Below are positions 18,416 to 29,397 of a stretch of DNA of 64,000 nucleotides, one piece after another. Positions within the stretch are counted from its first letter, which is position 1. Every line of letters begins with the position of its first letter. This stretch comes from Ligula intestinalis (lineage: Eukaryota; Platyhelminthes; Cestoda; Diphyllobothriidea; Diphyllobothriidae). Location of the stretch: assembly GCA_036362985.1 (NCBI GenBank), contig JAYGXS010000003.1:4892226-4956225 (forward strand). Direction: 5' to 3'. The notes beneath the pieces are model-generated. The model was not told the origin of the DNA, searched no databases, and saw nothing but the letters and a program-made list of their open reading frames with translations. A program made the translations under genes and the position numbers.

Positions 18416-19191
18416 CCTTGTCTACATTTATACAACTTCACGGCCTAGTCCTTCCATGTGCATAAAACGTTTTTCGGTGCGCAAAAAGCATACACTTTCG
18501 CATGTTCATACGATTTTCTTTAAAATAATAAACCTGGCTTAGAGGTCAAAGTTATACCAATCTTGTGCTACCTACTGCTTTCTTTGTCAGTATTTGGGTT
18601 GTAAAAGCACGGTATTAATTCTACAGTTCTCCTTACAGCGCGTGCATACGGAAAAAATGAGTCACTGCTATTTTGTTCACACTGAGAGTACCGTTCGTAG
18701 CTCAAGGTTAGCCTAGAAATCCCTAGTTTCTTCAAATACGTTTGAGCGAATTTAGTGGGAACCTGTGATCGCTGACTCATCCCGCCAAGTCTTGAGTCAC
18801 GCTGACTGCCGGCACCCTGCCTATCTCTCACTCAATGTCTGGCGCGACCTACCCACTCTCGGCTACGCCTACCTTGCGCGTTCCAACCAATCACCTCCAA
18901 GGCTGCACAAAACATTAACCTCATAGCGGTGGTTGTCGCTAGACATCACTCCGGATTCCGTCCGGAGTGGGGTGGATGCAGGCAGGGTGGTTGGCTGCTG
19001 TGAATACGCCGCGCTCTTACACGTTCCTCACAGTCGAACGCCATGCCAGAGCGACTGACAACTTCCTCCTAAGTCTACTGTAAAGAATGCATTGTTCTTA
19101 CCAATCTGGCCTTCCAAAGACTTCTCTCCTCTCCTAAGGAACCGAACCTGGAAGATCGCAGCCGTTAGAGTTTAAACTTCTTAACCTTAAC

Positions 19192-19232
19192 ACCCCTCGG
19201 TTACTTGGCAGCGGTTGACGGGGGGGGGGGCA
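19192..19232. repeat. G-tract within intergenic DNA
   Basis: A run of ten or so G at about 19220-19229 lies inside GGTTGACGGGGGGGGGG. No gene is recognised between 18420 and 19800. Confidence 0.5.
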
Positions 19233-19804
19233 TATGGCAAGTAGGGCATAACTGGCCTCTCGCAGCGGTTGACTAATTGCGGGGACGTTTAGCGGAGGCG
19301 AGTAGACAGTGAGCGTGGGAGGCTTGGCGAACAACGACAGTATGAGTCACCGTGACAGGCTCCCACATGAACATTTCTTCGCATGCCTTGTCTTTATTGA
19401 TAATGCTTCATATCCTAGTCTCCCATGTGGATACATCGTTTTTTTGGTGCTCATTAAGCGTATGTATTCGTACGTTAGTAAAACTTCTTTCGAAATGGTA
19501 AGCATGACTTTCGGTTCTTGGTTATATTTGTGAAACCTTTGTATCATCTGCACAGCCCTCTTTCCTCTTTGTTTATACGGCCAAAAAAGAAACTGGTATT
19601 TACTTCATACTCGGTAGGCTTTTGGTAGCTGAATACAAATAAATATTTGGCAAATTGTTTAAGACTCCTATCCGCTTGCGCCTGTCATGTGGGGTCCAGC
19701 CGTGTCCAAATTTTGAGCTTATCAAACGGGTTCATAGGGGTGTCTACTAATGAGCTGAACCACCTGCAGCTGTGTCATATAGTAGCAGAATATCTGTGCT
19801 TTTA

Positions 19805-20117
19805 CAGTACGCGACAGAATTCGTGCAACATGCCGACATATGCGAACGACTGATACTCTTTCGCTAATCGGCATTGACTCAGGATGTGCTACTGATTAGC
19901 GTGTATCCATTCTGAAGTTATTGCAGTCATACTAGGATGCGGGCTTTTTAACGAGCTTCGTTCTGACCACTACCAAAGCGTATGTACTTTGAAAAGTAAC
20001 TACTTAAAAAGTATGCCTTTTTTATCATTCATTATGACGGCCTTCATAAATTCAAATATAGTTTATGGAAAATATGCACGAAAAATATATTTCTCGTACT
20101 CGTTTGGTAGAAAATTA
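19805..20117 (+). repeat. MITE family arm (solo)
   Basis: From TACAGTACGCGACAGAATTCGTGC through TATGCGAACGACTGATACTC and TTTCGCTAATCGGCATTGA to TTTGGTAGAAAATTACG, it matches the left arm of the palindromic element at 35961-37033. No right arm follows. Confidence 0.65.
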
Positions 20118-21152
20118 CGTCAAGTGCGGCTATTTTGCATGTTGCATAGCTGGATTGAATTAAAATGATAATAGACGCAAGTTTGGAAATATTTTCCGGC
20201 CTTTGTCAATACTCCGTACTCCATGGCTGTTTTATGTGAAGAAATATAAGATTTTGTTGTCTACAAGTTCATGAAACTGACCAAATGTTTAAGTTGTCTG
20301 TGTTCTGTTTTGCAGGTCGTTCGTGGTCAATACTCACACGTCTGCGTCCAACTAGGAAAATGGTGAGGTCTAACGTAACAAGGTACCTCTGTGAAATGGT
20401 CAACCAGTGATAAGCGAACCACCTATCTCCGAACAATGACCTTCTTTGTTTCATTTTTCGTCTTTCATGAAGTGATGTGATTTTTTCAACTGCAGTTTCC
20501 TATTTAATTACAAACTTTTTTCTGACCTTGTTTTGGGCAACCTTGCGTGGGGACAAATTTCTTAAAGGAGGCATTTCTAGAGAAGAATGTGTATGTAGAA
20601 TGTCTTGTCAAAAATTATCTGAAAAGTATATCTTTAAAACACACGGCGAAACAATAATTGAGTGGGACCCTCGTCCTTCTGTGTGGGATCCAATAATGAC
20701 GTTGTCACTTATATTTAATGTCGTAAGGATACGTACAGTCAATGTTGTGTTAACCAACATTTTAAATTACACTTTATTTGGACTTGTACTGTTTACTCTC
20801 TTGGAGCATATTTTTGAAGATATTATAAACACAAGCTTAGCTGCCACTTTTTAAACGCATCGTCTTTCAGGCTTCATGAAAGAGAGAAATTTATATTTTG
20901 AAGGTTATATCCAAAATGTCATCAAAAAATAGCTCCATTCACGGCGAGCAAGGACAAGGTAAGGTAAGGGGTCATGATAAAAGATCACAGAATATTCAAA
21001 GTTAAAGGTTTGCACGATATTTAAATCTGTTATGCAGATAGGTTGGCTTTCAACTTCTTAGTTTCAGTTTCTTCACACGTGAGGTAGCGTGCTAAGAATG
21101 GGAGCACAAAGTGCCGATATTCCGATGTACGGCAAGACATATGACGGAAGCT

Positions 21153-21700
21153 TCAGCGCATAGTACGGGAATGTTTCCCAGCCATTATTTCAGAGTGGAG
21201 AGGGTGATCGACCTCACTAAGAATGTGATCAGCATCGTCAACGGTTTCAGAACTAGGAAAGGGTCGCAGTCGAAAAATAGCCTGGACTGACGTCCGGTCG
21301 TTAAAGAGAATGCCATTTGCTGACGAGCACACTGAGACGTGGTCCAGGCCATCCTTCAGTACTTGGAGGTTTATCTGACTTTTGAGATGACTGCCAACAA
21401 CCATATGCTCAGCATATTTAACAAACGAACTTTTGTTTGTTGATCGTAGGTCGTCAGTGTGGAGGGAGAAGATGTGAGGGGATGAGGAAGTCCCTTGCAG
21501 GAATCCACAGTTGTTGGGAAGGACCGTGGATTTTCGCTTGCAGCACTGAACGAATTTAGTGTGGGAAGTGAGATATTCTTCAAGCCAAGAGATAGCCCAG
21601 CCGGGAGAGCCGCATGCGGAAGTTTGATAAATAACAAGATGGCGCGGCATCGTATTAAAGGCTTCGGAGTAGTCAAGAAAATCACATCCGTATGCACGGC
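21153..21700 (-). pseudogene. L2/Rex-like non-LTR reverse transcriptase fragment
   Basis: The minus-strand reading runs AYGCDFLDYSEAFNTMPRHL, WLEEYLTSHTKFVQ, GFLQGTSSSPHIFSLHTDDLR, FVKYAEHMVVGSHLK and LFNDRTSVQAIFRL. These are RT motifs (LDYS.AFNT, GxPQG, LYT.DL, KYADD). The catalytic YADD is changed to YAEH, PQG to LQG, and there is a frameshift near 21650. The fragment is truncated on both sides. Confidence 0.82.
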
Positions 21701-22000
21701 AGCCCTTATCTACGTCTCATAGAGTAGAAGAAATCCAGATTTAAGCAAAAATGACCAATTATGTAGTTCAAAAGACTAGTTTGCCGAGTGTACGTATACT
21801 ATCGATAAAGTCCCATCAGGCGTGGGGTACAAGTTTAAAAGTGTCATTTACGTACAAGCGAGTCGTAGGAATGGGGGCGTGGAGGCGATAAGAGAAAGCT
21901 GGTTATGAGGACGGGGTTTGGTGGGGCAGTCTAGGGGAGGGATGCAGGCAAACAGAGCGTGGATGAGTGCTTGCTGCTGAGTCACTGTGGGCCACGCCTG

Positions 22001-22407
22001 CTACGGAACTTGTAGGATGTTCTTTTGTGCACACAACGCCGGCTTCACAAGCCCCATGGTGGTCGCTTCTGCTGTTGCTAGCAGGCGCTGACTCAGGGAC
22101 TTTGGATAGTTTGGTGGTACCTTGTAGATCGCTCGGAAAACGTCCTTGGGATCCACCCGATACCGGAATCGATCACGTGCGCCAGAATAGACCTGTTTAT
22201 GCTCAGCAATGCCGGAAGGTGTTCCTTTATACTCTTGGCTAGGCAACGACTCGTGCGACCAATATAACCTGCTTCACAGGAGCAAGTAAACGAGTGGATA
22301 TGCATGAAGGAAGTGTGAGCTGGTACCATAAGTATTTTGCATTTTTGTCTATAGCTTATCGATGCCCTTACAAATTTCAATATATATTTCACAGAAAACT
22401 TAATCAT
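22001..22407 (-). pseudogene. GIY-YIG endonuclease fragment, second retroelement lineage
   Basis: The minus-strand reading MHIHSFTCSCEAGYIGRTSR, then IKEHLPALL, then SILAHVIDSG, continues after a one-frame shift as VDPKDVFRAIYKVPPNYPKS, then QRLLATAEA, then KPALCAQKN. This is a GIY-YIG domain with its Cys-Cys motif and C-terminal ATAEA block. It differs from the four Penelope-like fragments at 7, 12, 28 and 30 kb and shares its C-terminal block with the fragment at 54602-54943. It precedes the L2-like RT on the same strand, but the order (nuclease before RT) argues that they are separate insertions. Confidence 0.8.
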
Positions 22408-22425
22408 ACCTCTGCTTTCTTATAC
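22330..22425. repeat. MITE-like internal segment
   Basis: ATGCCCTTACAAATTTCAATATATATTTCACAGAAAAC is close to ATGCCTTTTTAAATTCAAATATATTTTATGGAAACC in the 36.2 kb MITE arm. It is short and could be partly chance. Confidence 0.35.
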
Positions 22426-22847
22426 CTATGGGATTGCCGATGACTGTTTTAATAGTTCCTTTGAAAAATTGTTTATCTTTTAGTTGTAGTTAGTAGTCGA
22501 TGTCGTCTAAAGCCATTGCAAAATTACATGAGGACTCTAGGTCGTTTCCTACATGACAAGCAGTAGTGTCGGATATTTTTTCCACGGGTGGTAGACTGGA
22601 AACCCTAGAAGCAGCGGCAACGGCAGGTGAGGTTAAATATCATTTGGAAATTTAAATTTTAAGAGCATAAATATACCTCTCTTTTGGATCAACACTTTGT
22701 TCTTCTCAAAAGAATTAATAGTAACTTATATGGCCACCTAAACAAGTCAGGCGAATAAGAGCACCTCACGCACGTATTACAGTTGGTCCTGCACATAATT
22801 TCGGGAAGAGTAAATATTTCTGTGTTCAAGCGCTACCAACAACTGCG

Positions 22848-23070
22848 ATCTTTCAAGCCCGGTTCCCTAGGGGATGAGAGAAGTCATGGTAGAGTCAAAA
22901 TGAGAGGAAGCGTGTATTTTGTACAGACGGAAAGGAGAATGGTTAGGCGAAAGTTTTGACTGTCGGAGCACAAGCCATTCCGCTAGGGTGGCATGGCCCG
23001 AAGTGATTTCTAGGGACAGACAGCGCATTGTGGCCAGCGTCCAGACTTATTGAGGCCAACATACTAATGA
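22848..23070 (+). repeat. Dispersed repeat family II, copy 2
   Basis: AACTGCGATCTTTCAAGCCC, GGTTCCCTAGGGGATGAGAG, GGTTAGGCGAAAGTTTTGAC, CTAGGGTGGC and GGCCAGCG align with the copies at 10.9, 23.7 and 24.2 kb. Confidence 0.55.
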
Positions 23071-23654
23071 GGTTAATCGTTCAAGGTGGGAATCTCATTG
23101 GATGAATGGAGGTCAAACCACCGTGGATTGAGGCCAGTACAGGAAAGGCAAGGTGCGCACGTTTGCGTCTGGTCCGAGGGACACGAAATCAGCAGAAGTG
23201 GGGTGCGATGAGTCAGCATACAGCGGAAATTGACCTGCAGCTTATCAGGGGTCCCAAGAAGCGCTAGAGGCCACTTGACAATCTTATGCTCACCCAAATT
23301 TGTTCATGTCAGCAGTCGTGATGCAGAATACCGACGGCACGAGACCGGCGAACATTCAACCTATGACCTTGCGCATGATTTCCGAAAGGTTAAATATTTG
23401 CTGTCTTCGCATACATAAAAAGTAGTCATACTGTTTGCATGTAACTGACACCACAGTTAACTCCAGTATTCGCATTGATACCGAAATAAGCCTTACTGTT
23501 TCCTTACCCTCATCATAATTTATCTGGAATTTAGCGCAAAGGCAACCAATAGCGTGCGATTTCTGGGTGCCATATAAATGGTCATTACCTCAAGAGGCCT
23601 GTGGCGGTCCTCAGATTGCACCCCTACGCTGTCACCAATATCGCAAAGATTTAA

Positions 23655-24040
23655 GCAAGTTTAACCCTAGAAACTGCGATCTTCAGACCGTGGTTTCTTA
23701 AGAGAGATGAAGTCGGTGGATGCCAGAGTAATAGGGATAGTTTTTTCTGCATGTAGAGTAGGGGAGAAAAGGTAGGAGGAAATTTGACTTCGGGGCGCAC
23801 GACCAGCTAGGAGGCTAGCCAGATCCTAAGTGCCGGCCTAACAGCAGGCATCCCAACGGCCAGCGATAGCGGTCCTTCTCTGGGTCAACTGTGAAGGCTT
23901 GTTGATCAGACAGACAGCATCGGCTTACGCGTGTAGGCATGTTATTCGTTGTCGGGCTAGGAGCCAGCTTTGCAGCATCTGTGATTGGTTGATCCCAGAA
24001 ATCGAGAACAGCAGCAGCGAGGTTTATCACAGTTTACTTA
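23655..24040 (+). repeat. Dispersed repeat family II, copy 3
   Basis: It runs from AACTGCGATCTTCAGACC to GAACAGCAGCAGCGAGG and includes GCGCACGACCAGCTAGGAGG, shared exactly with copy 4. On the minus strand both copies are open in one frame and encode similar peptides (FWDQPITDAAKLAPSPTTNN here, FWEQPTTKAAKLVPDPATNN in copy 4). The family may therefore once have been coding. Confidence 0.65.
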
Positions 24041-24154
24041 AGCGCATCAAATCTATTTAAATAATAAATAAACTTCGCATTTCACGAGATTGTCGATCTA
24101 CTGTATCTTAGATGTAATGAATCCCTCGCAGGGGAGTTAAGTGAGTTAAACCGT

Positions 24155-24660
24155 AGCAACACCGATCTTCAAACCATGGTTCCTTTGGATAGAAGAATTC
24201 GGTGGAGGCCAGAGTAGTAGAATAATTGCAGAATCAACAGGAAAAGATTTGATTTTGGAGCGCACGACCAGCTAGGAGGCTAGCCGCATCCTAAGCGTGG
24301 GCTTAGCAGCAGGCATTCCAGCGGCCAGCGAGAGCGGTCATTGTCTGGGTCGGCCTTGACGGTTTTTGGCCAGTATCAGTATCAGTTTTTTAAGGGATGT
24401 ATAGGTGGATGGGATTTTAGTTCCCTTGTGTACATATGTGTCGTGGTAGCAAAAATGATCTCTCAGTTTGTTGGCCGTGAGGTGGTAAGTAGTTCTTTTG
24501 GGCAGACAGACTGCATCGGCCTACGCGTAAAGGTGTGTTATTCGTTGCCGGGTCAGGGACCAGCTTTGCGGCTTTTGTGGTCGGCTGTTCCCAGAAATTG
24601 AATACAGCGGCCGTAGGCTTTTGCCAAAGTTCGCTTCGAAGCGAGGTAGTCACGACAGTT
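24155..24660 (+). repeat. Dispersed repeat family II, copy 4 with insertion
   Basis: It is collinear with copy 3 but carries about 140 extra bases between GGTCATTGTCTGGGTCGGCC (near 24350) and CAGACAGACTGCATCGGCC (near 24505). The copies start about 500 bases apart in the same orientation, so they look like a tandem or successive insertion. The extra segment contains CAGTATCAGTATCAG and has no recognised origin. Confidence 0.65.
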
Positions 24661-24796
24661 CCAGCGTTCCAATCAAGCGCACTCTGTGATGGACTCCTTT
24701 TAGCCGAAGCCGTAGGCGTACTATTTCATTTTTACCAAATTTACGCCAAAGAGCGGTGAATGGAGGTTGATTATAGAAGTTTCCTCTATTCAGAAG

Positions 24797-25267
24797 TCAG
24801 TAAGATCGAATAGGATGAGGAGTGTGCTGCAAAAAAGAAACCAACAGACGGTTCTGCAGAAACAAGCTGCTCACAGTCAAAGACCAGTTGATGTGTGTGT
24901 GTGTGTTCGCTCTGTGACTCTGCGCAGGGTTGAAGGCAACCCGTGACAACCACTGCAACCAATTGAAACCAATCAGCAAATTAGTCACACTGACTTGGCG
25001 GCATTCATGGCAGACCAACCAAGAGCATCCAGGGTAGATTGCGAGCACGTAGGATTTCCCGGCTAACTTCAAAGAAAGATGAGAGACTGCAGCCCACAAA
25101 CATAGACCAACATCAACCACAATTAGCGTCCGCAGCGGATAACGCCGACTGATCCCAGACTGACCCCGGACTGACTCAAATTGCAGTTGCTTATTAGCCA
25201 TTACGCCACTGTCACTCATAATTATGTCCATGACGATGTGATGCAAATTGTAACTCCCAATTAACAC
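24797..25267 (-). other. 156-codon open stretch of unknown nature
   Basis: The minus strand is open for 156 codons, including a hydrophobic run (LIVVDVGLCLWAAVSHLSL) and NPAQSHRANTHTH, which overlaps a (TG)n/(CA)n tract at 24893-24906. No conserved domain is recognised. The simple repeat inside it and the surrounding repeats make a real host protein unlikely. Confidence 0.2.
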
Positions 25268-25689
25268 CCACTCCAGATGACTGAATTACTGTATCAGCAC
25301 TGTGAAACGCTAACTGTTGTTTGCAATTTCTCTCAAGTCTTGCGACGACCTGGGGATCCAGTATCGAAAATTTACTGAATTAAATTACGCATTTTCCCAA
25401 AGGATGCCTTTCCTTGAAAGTGCGGAATCAGTGAAAAGAAGAACTTGAAACGGAGTGGGCAGGATATGATTAGGTTTATCAGAATCGTTTTTTATATTCT
25501 GTCACTCTGGTCTTCTTTTGGTATCCAAGACCTGAGGCTAGAAGTAAACAATAGGCAGGATTATGCTGTGGGGTCGTACAAGGAAAGTGATGCGCGCCCC
25601 GTGGGCTACAGTTCAACTGCTTTTCGAAAAGAGGACGGCCGAGCATGTCAGGGCACAAAGAAGATAACAATAATTTTTTTAATAAAGAG

Positions 25690-26170
25690 GTAACGAGAGT
25701 AAGTTGGGTCGCGTACTGAAACCTTAGGAGAAGACACTGAATGAGCTTAAATATCATCGCTAGTCCCTGCCCGACCAACGGCGAACGCGTATATGGAGGT
25801 GGCGTGTGCCCAAGCCTCGGGCGAGGTCACAGGAGGCCATTTTACAGTGGTATCACCAACATCAAATAGGAAAAAGTCTAAAGAAGAACAACAGCGGCAA
25901 GATTATGAAAATCAACCTACTTAAAAAATTTAAGTAAGCTATAATTATTTTAGTTAGTTCAAAAAGCCAACTTTTCATATTTTGTCGATTGTAGCAATTA
26001 GCGTGTGCGGTTGACGTTGAGAGACCACTCTGCAGTTTAATACTATCAGCAAATTCCTGCTGGATCGATGGGTGGCGTGTAGAAAATGGAAGATAATAGG
26101 TAATTTAAAACTACCGAAAACTTGTGAGTAGATATTTTTTCTAGATAGCAAAATATCCGACCTCACCTAC
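25690..26170 (+). repeat. Dispersed repeat family I, copy 2
   Basis: AGAAGACACTGAATGAGCTT, ATATCATCGCTAGTCC, CCCGACCAACGGCG and CTGCTGGATCGATGGGTGGC are shared with copy 3 at 54.1-54.6 kb. Other blocks (CCTCGGGCGAGGTCAC, CCTACTTAAAAAATTT) are shared with copy 1. Confidence 0.7.
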
Positions 26171-26690
26171 AAAATATATTAAAATCTGCTCCAGCTCACA
26201 TGTACATATTAGCACTTTCATTTATAACTGAAGCTGTATCCCTTATTTTTGAGTTAAACGATCGACTATGGATACCGTTTGGGTATTTAACACAAAACCA
26301 GCTACATAACCTGGGCTGTACCTGCCTACATCCATGTCCTGTGAGTTCAGACGTATAAGTGATCCGTATTTGAATTGACTTATGAAATAGCGGAATTTAA
26401 AAGAAGCACGTATCAGTTTCCCTTCGGTTCACACAATTGTCACTTTTCAAAATGTCACTTCTAGTTATCTGACAAGAGAAAAAATTTCTTCTCACTGTCA
26501 ATCGTGCCCCGATGGCACGATTTTTCGTCATTTATAATCCCTCCTAACTTTGTACTATGCACCATGCAGGTTACGCTATGATTATTTAAGGTAGATATGC
26601 TGCCAAAAACGCTTATTCAACATCTAGTCTCAATTTAGTACCGAGCCAAACTTTCATGTAGTTTACGAGGTCGCAGTGAAATCCATCGTG
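26171..26690. other. No recognisable feature
   Basis: AT-rich DNA. I see no gene, RNA or repeat that can be supported. Confidence 0.4.
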
Positions 26691-27300
26691 CTGAAAACTC
26701 TAGTTAACCCATTTCCAATACCTCTATCTCCAACAAAGCAAATTCTTCTTAATTATAACCGAGGAATCCTTCTGCTAAATATAGCGAATTTTATTGCAAT
26801 ATTTCCTCTTTTAGCAGCCTATTTGAGAATTACCCTGTCTGAGTGAAACCTGATTGACGGTTAATTAACTTTGACTTGATTACCGAACTCCGTGCACCTC
26901 GATGTCTCCTACAAATTTGATAACGTCTTCGCAGTTTATTCATCTTCTGTCAAGTTTGTACCACTCCAAAGCTTCCTAAATCCTACAATTCAGAACGCTC
27001 TCCCCCCTCTCCTGTACCTAAAACTTAAAACAGTCTTTCCCACCCTGTGCTCCAGTTCAAACCTCGCCCACTAAATTTTCCCAGCAAACCCTCTAAGCCT
27101 GTTAGCCTCCGCTCACTCCCTCCCTCCCGCCCACTAAAACTGACCCCTTTTCAACATTCTTTGCCCTGTTGCTACCCTCCTGTGGTCTCTGAAAAATTCT
27201 GTCTCTCTTCTTTTGACTGCGCACTTAGCCAAATCACACATTTCAATGGCAGTGGACTTGTTTTCAATTATTCCTACCACAAATGCATTTTATAAGAAGC
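26690..27300 (+). repeat. Dispersed repeat family III, left member of an inverted pair
   Basis: It is the reverse complement of 37205-37795 over about 600 bases. Shared blocks include AACCCATTTCCAATACCTC, ATTACCCTGTCTGAGTG, GCACCTCGATGTCTCCTACAAATTTG, AAGCCTGTTAGCC and TGGCAGTGGACTTGTTTTCAAT. The pyrimidine-rich middle gives open readings with no recognised domain. Confidence 0.7.
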
Positions 27301-27970
27301 CTGCATCATGAACTCTGCTAAAGAAACAGGTTAATTGCTGTGGTCCATTACTTGGCAAATGGCCGACCTTTGACCAACTTCGCCCGTGATAGGATCCAAA
27401 ACAATGCGCGAAACACAGTTTTGAACCTCAGCTACACTTAGTTACGGGAAACTATGACGTTGACCACCAATATTGCTTAAATAAACATTTTGTAAACTGT
27501 CCCCTAGAGAGCCACTCCTCCTTATAATAGCTTTCATACAAACTAAGCGGTCTCCCTGTCTTCGGAAATGTTGTCGTTCTAAAAATAAACAATCATTTAA
27601 CTACGTGCCTGGCTTTCCCTGCTCATCGTTCAGTAAATATAAGCAAATCTGCAAATTTGTAAGAACATCTTCGGAACATAAATGTGATATTTTAGTAATT
27701 TCTGGTGGAACCTTCTAAGTGTACGAGGAATGAAATCATCATCCTGCTTAGCTGTTGACCGTTTTGGTCAAGTCCGCTTATTTTTTTGCGAAGTTCTCTC
27801 ATAAATAATGCGGTACAGAGTAACCATTTATTTATTGAAAATGCTTGGTATTGAGTCCCGAGGCACTGTTTCTGCTGCAAACGTCCGTATTTATTCATAG
27901 TAAGCTACTGATAAAATGTTTTTGGCGGCGTGGCAGAGAAAGTAACAGCATTCCCCGGTTCTTCATACAG
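27301..27970. other. No recognisable feature
   Basis: Intergenic AT-rich sequence between repeat family III and the small pogo-like MITE. A minus-strand 68-codon open stretch at 27692 has no motif. Confidence 0.35.
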
Positions 27971-27973
27971 ATA

Positions 27974-28073
27974 CAGTCGTCACCGGCTATTAAGCCCACG
28001 GTTAATTAGCCCACCGCTTATTAAGCCCAATTTGGTTTTGGCCCGGGGTGGGCTTAATAGCCAGCGACTACTG
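27974..28073. mobile_element. 100-bp pogo/Tigger-like MITE
   Basis: The ends are CAGTCGTCACC... and ...AGCGACTACTG. A perfect 15-base inverted repeat, GGCTATTAAGCCCAC (27985-27999), pairs with its complement at 28048-28062. The terminal CAGT(C/A)G(T/A)C form resembles pogo/Tigger-type inverted ends. TA sits at the left flank and CA at the right, compatible with a mutated TA target duplication. A third GCTTATTAAGCCCA word lies internally. It has no coding capacity. Confidence 0.7.
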
Positions 28074-28519
28074 CATATCGATAGATATAGTAATGCTTGA
28101 TAAGAGTCCTAATTTTTCAGTGACACCGAAACGAACTACAACTAAGCACATTTATTATTGTATTTAATGGCGTTAAATATAACAAATTTGTAAAAGTGAA
28201 TTTACTCTTATTTCTTTAAGGAAAATGCAGTTTCTCATATTTGAGTGCACGTGAATGTTTTGAACCGAAAACTAATTTAACTCTTCTCTGAAAATCTATA
28301 ATTAAGGCTTTTCTGACTCACGTGAATATTAGTTCACAGTGGAACAGGCATAAACGGGATTTCCTGGTCTAAAGCGTTTCTTAGGATGCGATATAAATTG
28401 AATATCCAGAAACATTGCATTTAGCCCAATTCTGCCTTCCTTCAATACACTTATGAAAAGTGTACTTTTGTTCCGTAAACAACATTTTTAGTTTTCAGTT
28501 GATTCAATATACAAGATAA

Positions 28520-28767
28520 ACAACATCCACGATACGGGTCACGAGTTCAACTTCGCAGCTGCGAGGATAATTGTCCATGCAAGCAGCAAGACGGGCCGAG
28601 AGCTGATTGAATCCTGGGCGTCGGATGACAACTCAGTTAACCGATGCATCGAGCTGGCGCCTTCATATGTTGCCCTACGCGGGTATCTCCAGACTCACGG
28701 TACTGGTGTTCATGTCCCTCTCTCCCTCCTCCTCTCCCCTCTACCCTCCCCTATTACGGTTAATTGA
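28520..28767 (+). pseudogene. Penelope-like element fragment: nuclease C-terminus
   Basis: The open reading DTGHEFNFAAARIIVHA, then RELIESWASDDNSVNRCIEL, then APSYVALRGYL, ends at TGA 28765-28767. It matches the 12.5 kb copy and lacks that copy's stop in the ELIESW motif. The GIY and YIG motifs are missing, so this is a 5'-truncated insertion starting inside the nuclease. Confidence 0.82.
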
Positions 28768-28905
28768 CGCCTTCCCCTGTATATTCTGCTTGCTTTCGTT
28801 GACGGTTTTATCCCTACGATAGTCTCCCGCAAAAGTTCGAAAGTTCAGACAAATAAGACTACGATTCCGGTGATCTAAACTATTTCTTCTAAGTATATAC
28901 TAATT
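28768..28905 (+). repeat. Penelope-like 3' UTR
   Basis: TCGTTGACGGTTTTATCC through CAAATAAGACTACGATTCCGGTGATC matches the block after the 12.5 kb element. It marks the conserved 3' end of this Penelope subfamily. Confidence 0.65.
28813..28848 (+). ncRNA. Hammerhead-like motif in Penelope 3' UTR (degenerate)
   Basis: CTACGAT stands where CTGANGA is expected. AGTCTC-CCGCAA-AAGTTC forms a weak hairpin, then GAAA is intact and AGTTC stands where AGCTC is implied. Together with the copy at 12947, a consensus with a 6-bp stem II (GGACTC/GAGTCC) and both core halves can be inferred, but neither copy has all parts. Confidence 0.35.
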
Positions 28906-29397
28906 ACCAACCCTCAAATATCGATCTTGATATTTTTTATGCGTTTAAAAATCTACTGTATTCTAAGTCCCATCACTTACTTGGACTTTCAAAGCATCTT
29001 TTAACGCAACCCTAAGTCTGAGTTTAATATTGGTGCAATTTGACGCAAAGAGACCTGAATTGCACGGCATCCTTATTTTCCTGTTTGTCTGTGCAGTGAG
29101 CATATAAGTTACCCGGACCGGAACACTAGGTGTTACCCGGATAAAATAATTTTTTTACGGTAATACCAAGGCTTTTGCTTACTTTTTTCGTGAGCTTCAC
29201 GTAGGACAGACGAACGATTAAACATGAAAATGGTCTTCTGAAGGGGTGGTCGGCAACATTTTCGCTGTGAAGTCAGCCAAAAAGTGTGGAAACTGACGGT
29301 TTGAACAAGACATAATTGCAGGTATTAGATGTTAACCGTCTATCATAGATGAGTGGTTACTTATTTTCACTTAGATGTCTTAGAGCGAAAAGCTACT

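Noticed and set aside
20477..20854. 125-codon plus-strand reading as a gene
   Set aside because: It is AT-rich with no domain. Its only interesting part is the possible PARG exon-E remnant at its start.
21153..22407. A single element carrying both the RT and the GIY-YIG domain
   Set aside because: On the minus strand the nuclease comes before the RT, the opposite of the Penelope order. The RT motifs are of the L2/Rex type, so two insertions are more likely.
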